Shown here in pieces: positions 1 through 4,663 of a stretch of DNA of 8,502 bases. Under the pieces are notes generated by a model. It worked only from the letters and a program-made list of their open reading frames with translations, ran no database searches and had not been told where the DNA came from. How positions within the stretch are numbered: position 1 is the first letter of the stretch; each line of letters starts with the position of its first letter. Source of the stretch: Eubacteriales Family XIII. Incertae Sedis bacterium (lineage in GTDB: Bacteria; Bacillota; Clostridia; Peptostreptococcales; Anaerovoracaceae); NCBI GenBank assembly GCA_031269205.1, contig JAISZM010000102.1, positions 1 through 8,502 on the forward strand. The letters run 5' to 3'. A program made the translations under genes and the position numbers.

Positions 1-80
1 TCGCCGCTTCCGGCGCAATGACATACGACTCTTACTCCATTGATGGCGATAGTGGTTTTCGCAAGAGGGGTTTCTTTCAT
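1..80 (-). other. Unrecognised partial reading frame at window edge
   Basis: On the minus strand an ATG at 80-78 overlaps the stop codon of the short antitoxin frame (ATGA arrangement) and opens a frame that stays open for 26 codons to the edge of the window. The peptide begins MKETPLAKTTIAINGVRVV. I do not recognise it. It may be the next small gene of the same operon, or part of whatever replaced the antitoxin C-terminus. Too little is present to decide whether it is expressed. Confidence 0.2.
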
Positions 81-190
81 CGACAGATACTCTCAAACCC
101 CGTGCCGTTTGCTTTCACCTTCGGCGTCGTTTTCGTCAAGAGTTCGTCCAGCTCGCCATATTCTTTTTCGGTTAAATCTTTCATTTTCAT
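77..190 (-). pseudogene. Probable truncated antitoxin of a toxin-antitoxin pair
   Basis: This 37-codon frame starts with ATG at 190-188, overlapping the TGA of the upstream toxin-like gene by 3 nt, which is the usual coupled arrangement of type II toxin-antitoxin genes. The peptide begins MKMKDLTEKEYGELDELL and continues with a TTPK...NGTGF stretch. From memory, this resembles the N-terminus of small antitoxin-like proteins that accompany this toxin type, in which a ribbon-helix-helix (CopG-like) C-terminal half of about 40 residues follows NGTGF. Here the frame stops four residues later, after ESICR, and neither other frame gives a recognisable RHH continuation, so the DNA-binding half seems lost or replaced. 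The family link is recalled, not searched. It could also be a genuine very short protein. Confidence 0.45.
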
Positions 191-456
191 TCCGTTGCTT
201 CAATCAACTCAGTATATGCTTTTCGGCATTTCATCGCATGGAATACGCGCACGGTATCGCTGTCAATTGCATTATACATCACTTCAAGAAGATTGGCGTT
301 GCAATCAAAACCAACCAACAAATATTTATCCTCGAAGCCATCGCCGTCTATCTCAGCATCATATTTTTTCGTATCGAAAGCTTTCCGAATGTCAGCTTCC
401 GTAACACCGTGCTTGAACGCTGATTGGCTGAATCGAATTGCGTTTCCCATGTTCAT
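187..456 (-). CDS. Putative toxin of a small toxin-antitoxin system (BrnT-like)
   Basis: Encodes 89 residues starting MNMGNAIRFSQSAFKHGV. The layout is an N-terminal SAFKHG(V)xxxDI(R)xAF motif at about residues 12-28, an acidic loop, then a beta-rich core with DKYLLVGFD-NANLLEVMYN at 43-62 and a V(F)HAMKCR motif near 70-77. This pattern is typical of small toxin-like proteins in clostridia and spirochaetes that look like relatives of the BrnT RNase fold; in such systems the toxin is an mRNA interferase held by a co-encoded antitoxin. That function is inferred from family resemblance. The start at 456 has only a weak GGTAGAG upstream, and an internal ATG at codon 3 is an alternative. The downstream partner overlaps by 3 nt but appears truncated, so if this toxin is active it would lack a normal antitoxin; more likely the locus is decaying. 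Confidence 0.6.
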   Translation of the reverse strand: MNMGNAIRFSQSAFKHGVTEADIRKAFDTKKYDAEIDGDGFEDKYLLVGFDCNANLLEVMYNAIDSDTVRVFHAMKCRKAYTELIEATE

Positions 457-487
457 ACTCTACCACGAATGTGTCTCATCGGCAAGA

Positions 488-535
488 GGACAAAAGGGGA
501 CGGTGAACTTCTCACACGGTCTGCCCTTTTCGTCC
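488..535. repeat. Imperfect palindromic element
   Basis: The outer arms GGACAAAAGGG (488-498) and CCCTTTTCGTCC (524-535) are complementary apart from one bulged base. An inner GTGA/TCAC pair (503-506, 512-515) is nested in the interior. The element lies between the SMR pseudogene and the toxin gene. The GGGGACGGTGAA run next to the left arm resembles short repeats I recall in clostridial genomes near Y1/REP-type transposases, so it may be a REP- or MITE-like remnant. It could instead act as an RNA hairpin 3' of the SMR remnant. Confidence 0.4.
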
Positions 536-550
536 CGAGCGGGCGCTGAT

Positions 551-865
551 TTAATAAATCTCCATTTTGGGAAACAGCAAAATGACCAAAACACCTGCGA
601 TGATCAGGGCAATCCCGATGACGGCGGCGCGGTCGATTGTCTGCCCGAAAAACACAACGGCGATGATTGCCAACGCAAGGATCCCAACCCCCTACCAGAT
701 CGCGTAAGCGATGCCGAGGGGACGGAACGCAACGCCATGCTAAGACACCAAAACGTGCCGGCATAGCCCGCTGACATGATTATCGTCGGCAAACAAAGGC
801 TTTGAAAACTGGTTTGACGCTTTGAGCGCAGACGTTGCCACAATCTCCATTAAAATTGCAATCAT
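551..865 (-). pseudogene. Small multidrug resistance (SMR/EmrE-type) transporter pseudogene
   Basis: Read across frames this is a full-length SMR protein of about 105 residues, the normal family size. It begins MIAILMEIVATSALKAS, matching the first helix of EmrE-type proteins with its membrane-embedded Glu, continues through PTIIMSAGYAGTFWCLSMAL and RSVPLGIAYAIW, then GVGILALAIIAVVFFGQ, and ends with the fourth helix and LLFPKMEIY. Three lesions break it: an apparent extra T in a T-run (791-793), an apparent missing C in a C-run (718-721), and a TAG stop (694-692) where YAIWSG normally has Ser. The two indels cancel, so the last frame equals the first. Intact relatives are four-helix proton-coupled exporters of cationic drugs that work as dimers. 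The two indels are in homopolymers and could be sequencing errors, but the nonsense codon is a substitution and supports real decay. Confidence 0.85.
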
Positions 866-895
866 GACCACCACTTGAAGTGGTGGTCATGATTG
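859..895. repeat. Perfect 18-bp inverted repeat with 1-nt centre
   Basis: CAATCATGACCACCACTT (859-876), a central G (877) and AAGTGGTGGTCATGATTG (878-895) form a perfect 37-bp palindrome. It overlaps the 5' end of the SMR remnant, whose first ATG lies in the left arm, and ends 41 bp before the divergent ATL gene. No T-run follows on either strand, so it is not an obvious intrinsic terminator. Candidates are an operator, a palindromic (REP/MITE-like) insertion that replaced the first residues of the SMR protein, or a cruciform-forming site. Confidence 0.75.
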
Positions 896-922
896 ACACT
901 CCGGCGGCAGTCATGCAGCCTA

Positions 923-931
923 TGCTATACT
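923..931 (+). promoter_or_regulatory. Extended -10 promoter for the ATL gene, possibly leaderless
   Basis: TGCTATACT (923-931) fits an extended -10 element (TGnTATAAT) with no convincing -35 at the matching distance. The -10 ends only 5 nt before the ATG at 937, so transcription would begin at or next to the start codon. No Shine-Dalgarno is seen in front of the ATG, which agrees with a leaderless mRNA. Confidence 0.45.
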
Positions 932-936
932 GACGT

Positions 937-1263
937 ATGAAGACTTTTTCGGAACAGGTATATGAAGCGGTGGCGATGATCCCGTGCGGCAAGGTGGTAT
1001 CTTACGGGCAGATTGCGCGAATGCTCGGGCGGCCGCGGGCGGCCCGTGAAGTCGGGTGGGCGATGAGCAACTGTCCGGACGGCTTGCCGTGGCAGCGCGT
1101 GGTCATGAAGGACGGGAGCGTCACGGGCGGCGTGTGGTCGGAGATGCGCCGGGTTCTGTTGCTCGAGGAAGGTGTCGCCTTCACGAAGGACGGCAGAGTG
1201 GATATGGCGAAGCACGCGTGGGAAGTTGAGGCGTTCCCCCAGGGAGAGAGTTATGGCAGGTGA
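937..1263 (+). CDS. Alkyltransferase-like protein (ATL, MGMT family, COG3695 type)
   Basis: This 108-residue protein matches the DNA-binding domain of O6-alkylguanine-DNA alkyltransferases. IPCGKVVSYGQIA (15-27) contains the conserved Tyr (Y23); RPRAAREVG (32-40) is the recognition helix with the probable arginine finger R37; LPWQRVV (50-56) stands where true alkyltransferases have PCHRV. The catalytic Cys is replaced by Trp52, the hallmark of ATL proteins, which bind and flip O6-alkylguanine without repairing it and hand the lesion to nucleotide excision repair. The His after it is Gln here. Length is normal for stand-alone ATLs. No Shine-Dalgarno precedes the ATG, and an extended -10 lies only 5 nt upstream. 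The 3' end overlaps the RNase HI start by 11 nt, so the two are probably co-transcribed and translationally coupled. The lesion-sensing role is known for the family and inferred for this gene. Confidence 0.88.
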   Translation: MKTFSEQVYEAVAMIPCGKVVSYGQIARMLGRPRAAREVGWAMSNCPDGLPWQRVVMKDGSVTGGVWSEMRRVLLLEEGVAFTKDGRVDMAKHAWEVEAFPQGESYGR

Positions 1264-1840
1264 GCACAACCCGAACAGAGCGCGGCTCGCAAATCGGCGT
1301 TCCCTCAATATCTACACCGATGGAGCTTGCTCGAACAATCAGTCGGGCGCGGGACTCGGAGGGTGGGGGGCCGTACTTGAATACGGCCGGAGTCGCAAGG
1401 AGATATGGGGAGCTGAGCCTGCCACGACGAACAACCGCATGGAGATGACGGCCCTGATAGGCGCCTTCGAGAGTCTTACGCGGGACGACCTACGCATATG
1501 CGTGTTCAGCGATAGTTCCTACCTTACGGAATGTTTCAGAAAAAAGTGGTACGTCAAGTGGCGGCGGAACGGTTGGCTTACCGCAAAGAAGGAACCCGTG
1601 GAGAACCGCGACCTATGGGAGAAGCTGCTGTCGTTTCTGGACAGGCACGATATCTCGTTTTACCGGGTCAAAGGCCACCTGTCCCTGGACAGCGGCGAGG
1701 CCACGCTGCGGAAATCCTTCGCGAAGTTCAGGGAATGGAACGGCGCCTCGTTCGGCTATGACGACTTCCTGCACGCGACCGAAATGAACATCCGCGCCGA
1801 TGAACTCGCGAACTGCGGCATAGACTCCCTGAGGAAATGA
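1253..1840 (+). CDS. rnhA: Ribonuclease HI
   Basis: Encodes 195 residues of an RNase H fold enzyme that cuts the RNA strand of RNA-DNA hybrids (R-loops, primer remnants) in the cytoplasm. The four metal-binding carboxylates are visible: D23 in YTDGAC, E64 in NRMEM, D87 in FSDSS and D183 in RADELAN; the catalytic His is H142 in RVKGH. Compared with the E. coli enzyme (155 residues) it has a short basic N-terminal tail (about 17 residues) and about 40 residues between KGH and the last Asp, containing WNG...YDDFLHATEMN; this long linker is seen in clostridial homologues. I chose the ATG at 1253 because GGGAGAG precedes it closely and the fold begins soon after; an in-frame ATG at 1172 would overlap the ATL gene much further and add residues unlike the family. 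No clear terminator follows the stop. Confidence 0.93.
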   Translation: MAGEHNPNRARLANRRSLNIYTDGACSNNQSGAGLGGWGAVLEYGRSRKEIWGAEPATTNNRMEMTALIGAFESLTRDDLRICVFSDSSYLTECFRKKWYVKWRRNGWLTAKKEPVENRDLWEKLLSFLDRHDISFYRVKGHLSLDSGEATLRKSFAKFREWNGASFGYDDFLHATEMNIRADELANCGIDSLRK

Positions 1841-1916
1841 GACGGGCCTGAGAGGTCAGTCAGTTGGTGAGGTACATGCGAGAGTTTGCCGCTAACGCCG
1901 TTTCGCGACACACCTC

Positions 1917-1945
1917 TTGCATAATTCGGCGTCTTCGTATATTAT
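1917..1945 (+). promoter_or_regulatory. Sigma-A type promoter for the DUF948-like gene
   Basis: TTGCAT (1917-1922) and TATTAT (1940-1945) are separated by 17 bp, in a locally AT-rich stretch of the 183-bp gap between rnhA and the next gene. TATATT (1938-1943) is an overlapping alternative -10 with a 15-bp spacer. Transcription would start near 1952, giving a leader of about 60-70 nt that contains the displaced AAAGGAGG. Confidence 0.5.
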
Positions 1946-2011
1946 TACCTAATATAAGCATACTTGCAGTTTCACTTTCACGAAAGGAGGCGCGCGTTTC
2001 TCCGTGCGGAG

Positions 2012-2359
2012 ATGCGCAACCACATGGACGCACAAATATCAGTAGGGACGTTACTTCTCGTGCTTCTCGGAATCGGCGGACTCATCCTCATCATCTACGT
2101 TATCGTACTCGTTCGCAACCTGAACGAAACGTTGAAGAAAGCCAACGTCGTACTCGATGAGGCTCATGTCGTGACGGATATAGCCGCTAAGCGGGCGGAG
2201 GAGGTCGACGGTATGATCGACGATGTCTCCTCATCGATCAAATCGATCTCGGACAACTTAAAGGGAAACATCAATTTCGCCAAAGTCATCGCGGCCCTCG
2301 TGAATCTCGGCACCTCAATAAAAGGATTTACCGAAAAAACGGGCTGGCCCGGTAAATGA
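2012..2359 (+). CDS. Small membrane-anchored protein, DUF948/YtxG-like
   Basis: From the ATG at 2012 the product is 115 residues; from the ATG at 2024, 111. After a few polar residues comes one strong transmembrane segment rich in Leu, Ile and Gly (SVGTLLLVLL to YVIVLV, about residues 10-34 from 2012). Then an Arg-Asn boundary leads into an amphipathic helical domain with regular hydrophobic spacing (LNETLKKANVVLDEAH, EEVDGMIDDVSSSIKSISDNL) that probably forms a coiled coil, and a short C-terminal hydrophobic stretch. The layout is that of DUF948-type proteins (B. subtilis YtxG-like), whose exact function is unclear. The start is uncertain: the only strong Shine-Dalgarno, AAAGGAGG at 1983-1990, is 21 nt before ATG 2012 and 33 nt before ATG 2024. 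GGAG at 2008-2011 would suit 2024 (12-nt spacing). It has its own promoter and seems monocistronic. Confidence 0.75.
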   Translation: MRNHMDAQISVGTLLLVLLGIGGLILIIYVIVLVRNLNETLKKANVVLDEAHVVTDIAAKRAEEVDGMIDDVSSSIKSISDNLKGNINFAKVIAALVNLGTSIKGFTEKTGWPGK

Positions 2360-2385
2360 AAAAGGGTAGGGAAAACAATCAGCTG

Positions 2386-2400
2386 TTACTGTTCAGTGCC
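2386..2400 (+). repeat. Copy 1 of a 15-bp intergenic repeat
   Basis: TTACTGTTCAGTGCC also occurs, exactly and in the same orientation, at 8284-8298. Its core ACTG-TT-CAGT is a dyad. Similarity extends weakly upstream, with CAATC 6-7 nt before each copy. This copy lies just past the DUF948-like gene, about 75 bp upstream of the abrB-like promoter. Confidence 0.55.
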
Positions 2401-2407
2401 AAATAAG

Positions 2408-2459
2408 TTACAAAGCAAGGTTAAGCGGCGTAATAAAAATCAGCTTAACAGATTTGTAA
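2408..2459 (+). terminator. Nested inverted repeat, possible terminator
   Basis: Outer arms TTACAAA (2408-2414) and TTTGTAA (2453-2459) enclose inner arms GTTAAGC (2420-2426) and GCTTAAC (2443-2449), giving a two-part stem with an internal loop. The T-rich TATTTTGAATTTTA follows on the plus strand. It lies between the DUF948-like stop and the abrB-like promoter. The stem is AT-rich and the U-tract broken, so it is at best a weak terminator; it could be a binding site for a regulator of the downstream promoter. Confidence 0.4.
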
Positions 2460-2476
2460 TATTTTGAATTTTAGGG

Positions 2477-2505
2477 TTGACAGTCATGTAAATAAGTGGT
2501 ACGAT
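2477..2505 (+). promoter_or_regulatory. Strong sigma-A promoter for the abrB-like gene
   Basis: A perfect -35 TTGACA (2477-2482) is followed after exactly 17 bp by TACGAT (2500-2505, 4/6 match to TATAAT). Surrounding DNA is markedly AT-rich compared with the rest of the window. Transcription would start near 2512, about 34 nt before the ATG, leaving room for the AAAAGGAG ribosome binding site at 2531-2538. Confidence 0.75.
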
Positions 2506-2545
2506 AAAAGAAGTTTTATTGTGGGTAACAAAAAGGAGACAGAAG

Positions 2546-2788
2546 ATGAAAGCAATAGGCATCGTTAGAAAAGTTGATGAGCTGGGGCGCATAGTCCTGC
2601 CGATGGAACTCAGGAGAACTTTCAACATCAACAAGGAAGATCCGCTTGAGATATTCGTCGATGAGGACATGATCGTATTGAAGAAATACGAACCCGCGTG
2701 CATATTCTGCGGAAGCGCCGACGGCATCAAGCAGGTTCACGGCAGGAACGTGTGCGAACACTGCGTTGCTGAAATGCAGGAAATGTAA
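2546..2788 (+). CDS. AbrB/SpoVT-family transcription regulator with C-terminal zinc ribbon
   Basis: This 80-residue protein has an N-terminal swapped-hairpin AbrB DNA-binding domain (residues 1-48: GIVRKVDELGRIVLPMELRR, DPLEIFVDEDMIVLKKY). A short tail follows with two Cys pairs, CIFC (52-55) and CEHC (70-73), spaced as in a small zinc ribbon. AbrB-type proteins bind DNA as dimers or tetramers and act as transition-state regulators of sporulation, biofilm and stationary-phase genes; this short zinc-ribbon form is a common clostridial variant whose targets are generally unknown. The ATG at 2546 is set by AAAAGGAG at 2531-2538 with 7-nt spacing; an in-frame GTG or ATG further up would place the domain after a non-family tail. 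The gene has its own strong promoter and terminator, so it is a single-gene unit. Autoregulation is plausible but not shown. Confidence 0.92.
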   Translation: MKAIGIVRKVDELGRIVLPMELRRTFNINKEDPLEIFVDEDMIVLKKYEPACIFCGSADGIKQVHGRNVCEHCVAEMQEM

Positions 2789-2812
2789 TCACAGCGAAAC
2801 GCAACTCATGGG

Positions 2813-2861
2813 AATCATAGATGTCGTCATTCGGTGATGACGTCTATGATTTCTTCTTTTA
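2813..2861 (+). terminator. Intrinsic terminator of the abrB-like gene, inside the 3' end of ricT
   Basis: Arms 2813-2829 and 2835-2851 form an unbroken 17-bp stem with two G-U wobbles and a TTCGG loop, followed by TCTTCTTTTA (2852-2861). It sits 24 bp after the abrB-like stop and serves the plus strand. Its downstream arm and loop cover the last codons and stop of the convergent ricT. On the minus strand the two wobbles become A-C mismatches and no U-run follows, so it should act mainly in one direction. Confidence 0.8.
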
Positions 2862-3792
2862 TCGCTTTCTGTATACCTTTATCTATCTCCGCCTCTGAGA
2901 AGCGCGCGTTTTTGTTTCGCCCGCCGCCACGCCCTTTGCGCGATCCCTGTCCCTGTTTTTTGATGCGTTTTATATCTTCCTTCCCGTACGTGTATATGTC
3001 AGCACTGAGTTTTTCAGACGACTCGTTCGTCCTCTCCTCCTCTACGAGCCGGGCCTTGATAAGGCTCAGCAGAATGTTGGACTCGACGACGCGCGCCATG
3101 CCGTCCGGGGTTTCCACGATCTCACCGGTGTTCGGCATACCCCTGCGCATCTCCTGATAGATGTCGTTCTCGTATTTGAGACAACACATGAGCCTGCCGC
3201 AGCAACCCGATATTTTGATCGGATTCAGCGAGAGGTTCTGCATCTTCGCCATCTTTATCGACACGGGTTCAAAATGCTGCATCCAGCCGCTACAGCACAG
3301 AGGCCGTCCGCAGCTGCCCATGCCACCGAGCAGCTTGGCCTCGTCCCTGACGCCGACCTGCCTGAGTTCTATGCGCTTGTGGAACGAACTCGCGAGATCC
3401 CTTACGAGTTCGCGAAAATCCACTCGCTCCTCGGCCGTGAAATAGAATATTACCTTCGAACCGTCAAACGTGAAATTCGCGTCGATGAGCTTCATGTCGA
3501 GTCCACGCTGCTCTATCTTCTCCCGGCAGAGCGCCATGGCCTCGTTCCGCTTCGAGAGTCCTTCCTCGTACCGCTGCGTATCGTCATCAGTCGCCGCGCG
3601 CAGTATTTTTCTGACAGACCGACCCACTTCCCTCTCGGACGCTTCTCTCACGTCCCCCTTGACGACGCCGTATTCGGTGCCCTCGTCCGTTTCGACGATC
3701 ACGCGGTCGCCGCTTTTCAATTCAAGCTCGCCGGGATCGAAGTATTGCAACTTCGCAGCGGATCTGCATCCCACTCCCGCAACTTTTATCAT
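2827..3792 (-). CDS. ricT: RicT/YaaT, PSP1-domain regulatory iron-sulfur protein
   Basis: Encodes 321 residues of the PSP1/YaaT family. In B. subtilis RicT (YaaT) forms the Y-complex with RicA and RicF, carries [4Fe-4S] clusters, helps RNase Y process mRNAs, and promotes Spo0A phosphorylation, competence and biofilm formation. The Cys signature is intact: GSCGRPLCCSGW (C161, C166, C167) and SGCCGRLMCCLKYE (C197, C198, C203, C204). The N-terminal part holds the VGVGCR-like opening and DRVIVETDEGTEYGVV; a very basic, Gly-rich stretch at about 279-293 (KGRGGGRNKN) may bind RNA. The AGGAGG ribosome binding site lies 6 nt before the ATG. The gene follows holB after 55 nt, matching the conserved tmk...holB-yaaT order of Bacillota, and is the last gene of the run. 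Its final codons overlap the terminator of the convergent abrB-like gene. Confidence 0.93.
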   Translation of the reverse strand: MIKVAGVGCRSAAKLQYFDPGELELKSGDRVIVETDEGTEYGVVKGDVREASEREVGRSVRKILRAATDDDTQRYEEGLSKRNEAMALCREKIEQRGLDMKLIDANFTFDGSKVIFYFTAEERVDFRELVRDLASSFHKRIELRQVGVRDEAKLLGGMGSCGRPLCCSGWMQHFEPVSIKMAKMQNLSLNPIKISGCCGRLMCCLKYENDIYQEMRRGMPNTGEIVETPDGMARVVESNILLSLIKARLVEEERTNESSEKLSADIYTYGKEDIKRIKKQGQGSRKGRGGGRNKNARFSEAEIDKGIQKAIKEEIIDVITE

Positions 3793-3818
3793 TCAATTCC
3801 TCCTGTCCGTCGAAAACG

Positions 3819-3851
3819 CTGATCGATTCATGTCCGTTCAGAATCGATCAG
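3819..3851 (-). promoter_or_regulatory. Hairpin between holB and ricT
   Basis: CTGATCGATTC (3819-3829) and GAATCGATCAG (3841-3851) are perfect 11-bp inverted repeats with an 11-nt loop; one arm covers the holB stop codon. On the minus-strand transcript the hairpin is followed by CGTTTTCG, only four U residues, so it might be a partial terminator, an RNA-processing or stability site, or an attenuator that sets ricT below holB. The ricT ribosome binding site starts about 17 nt after it. Confidence 0.5.
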
Positions 3852-4663
3852 GATTCCCTCAATCGTATAACCATATCGCGCAGGCCGTTTTTTCTGTTGA
3901 CGCGCCCGAAGCGCAACGCGACCCTCGTATCCTCTATCACCGCTATCCCCGCCGTGAGCCGGACGCCACGCCGTGAATTCATCTTGCGCGCGATCTCCCG
4001 ATTGTCCTCGTCGGCGACGAGTCCGGAATCGTACCCTCCCACGACAATATCCCTCAGAAACAATTCCATGACATCGAGCAGAGAGAAGGGATCGTCCAGG
4101 TAGCCGTCGAGTACGGCGAAAGCCTCATGTGTCGGCTTGCCGAACAACGCGGTCGACAAGACCTTCATTCCGTCGTCCCTCACGGATCTGTCCACGTTCG
4201 CGGTTTCGGCGCCGAGATTTATCTTCATGCAGCGTGATCTGATCGTCGCGCGCAGCGATTCCGTGTTCGCGGCCAACAACATTATAACATTATTGCCGGC
4301 CGGTTCCTCGAGAGTTTTCAGAAGTTTGTTCTGCGCCTGCGCGTTCATGAGGTCGCTTTCCTCTATGATGACGAATATCCTGTCAGACGCGAACGGCTTA
4401 AGGCTTATCCTTTCCGTCATCTCCCTGACGGCGTCAACCCTGATCGAACCGTCTTCAGGCGTCACGCGTACGAGATCGGCAAAATTGCCTTCGCTGATCC
4501 TCCGCGCCGCGCTCTCGGGATCGGATTCGCCGAACAGCATGAGGGCCGTGTCCCGCGCAAACTTCGATCTCGAGTCCTCCGTACCGCCGCTCACTAGCAA
4601 CGCGTGGGGCAGTGTACCAGACCGATATTTGCGCTCCAGCAGGCCAAAGGGATATTCTTTCAA
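3848..4663 (-). CDS. holB: DNA polymerase III delta' subunit
   Basis: The 271-residue product is the clamp-loader delta' subunit, which with delta and tau/gamma opens the beta sliding clamp for the replicative polymerase. PHALLVSGG opens the AAA+ fold (19-27); DRIFVIIEESDLMNAQAQNKLLKTLEEP (94-121) contains the degenerate Walker B and the LEEP motif; IRSRC (141-145) keeps the SRC arginine that completes the neighbouring ATP site. As usual for delta', no working P-loop is present (GGTEDSRSK). The four zinc-ligand cysteines found in most homologues just after the P-loop region are missing. I chose TTG at 4663: it overlaps the tmk stop (TTGA) and GGGGGAG lies about 6 nt upstream, within the last tmk codons. 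The frame is open further upstream but that part is only the antisense-frame shadow of tmk. Confidence 0.9.
   Translation of the reverse strand: MKEYPFGLLERKYRSGTLPHALLVSGGTEDSRSKFARDTALMLFGESDPESAARRISEGNFADLVRVTPEDGSIRVDAVREMTERISLKPFASDRIFVIIEESDLMNAQAQNKLLKTLEEPAGNNVIMLLAANTESLRATIRSRCMKINLGAETANVDRSVRDDGMKVLSTALFGKPTHEAFAVLDGYLDDPFSLLDVMELFLRDIVVGGYDSGLVADEDNREIARKMNSRRGVRLTAGIAVIEDTRVALRFGRVNRKNGLRDMVIRLRES

Noticed and set aside
859..895. Palindrome as a CRISPR repeat
   Set aside because: Only one copy is present in the window, with no spacers or cas genes.
893..898. TTGACA as a -35 box for the ATL gene
   Set aside because: Spacing to TATGCT is 22 bp and to TATACT 27 bp, both too long for a sigma-A promoter; it also forms part of the palindrome.
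937..1263. True O6-methylguanine-DNA methyltransferase
   Set aside because: The active-site Cys is replaced by Trp in LPWQRV and the protein is only the DNA-binding domain length, so an ATL protein fits better.
3274..3822. Long plus-strand frame opposite ricT
   Set aside because: It is the antisense of a clear, motif-complete gene; the peptide has no family features.
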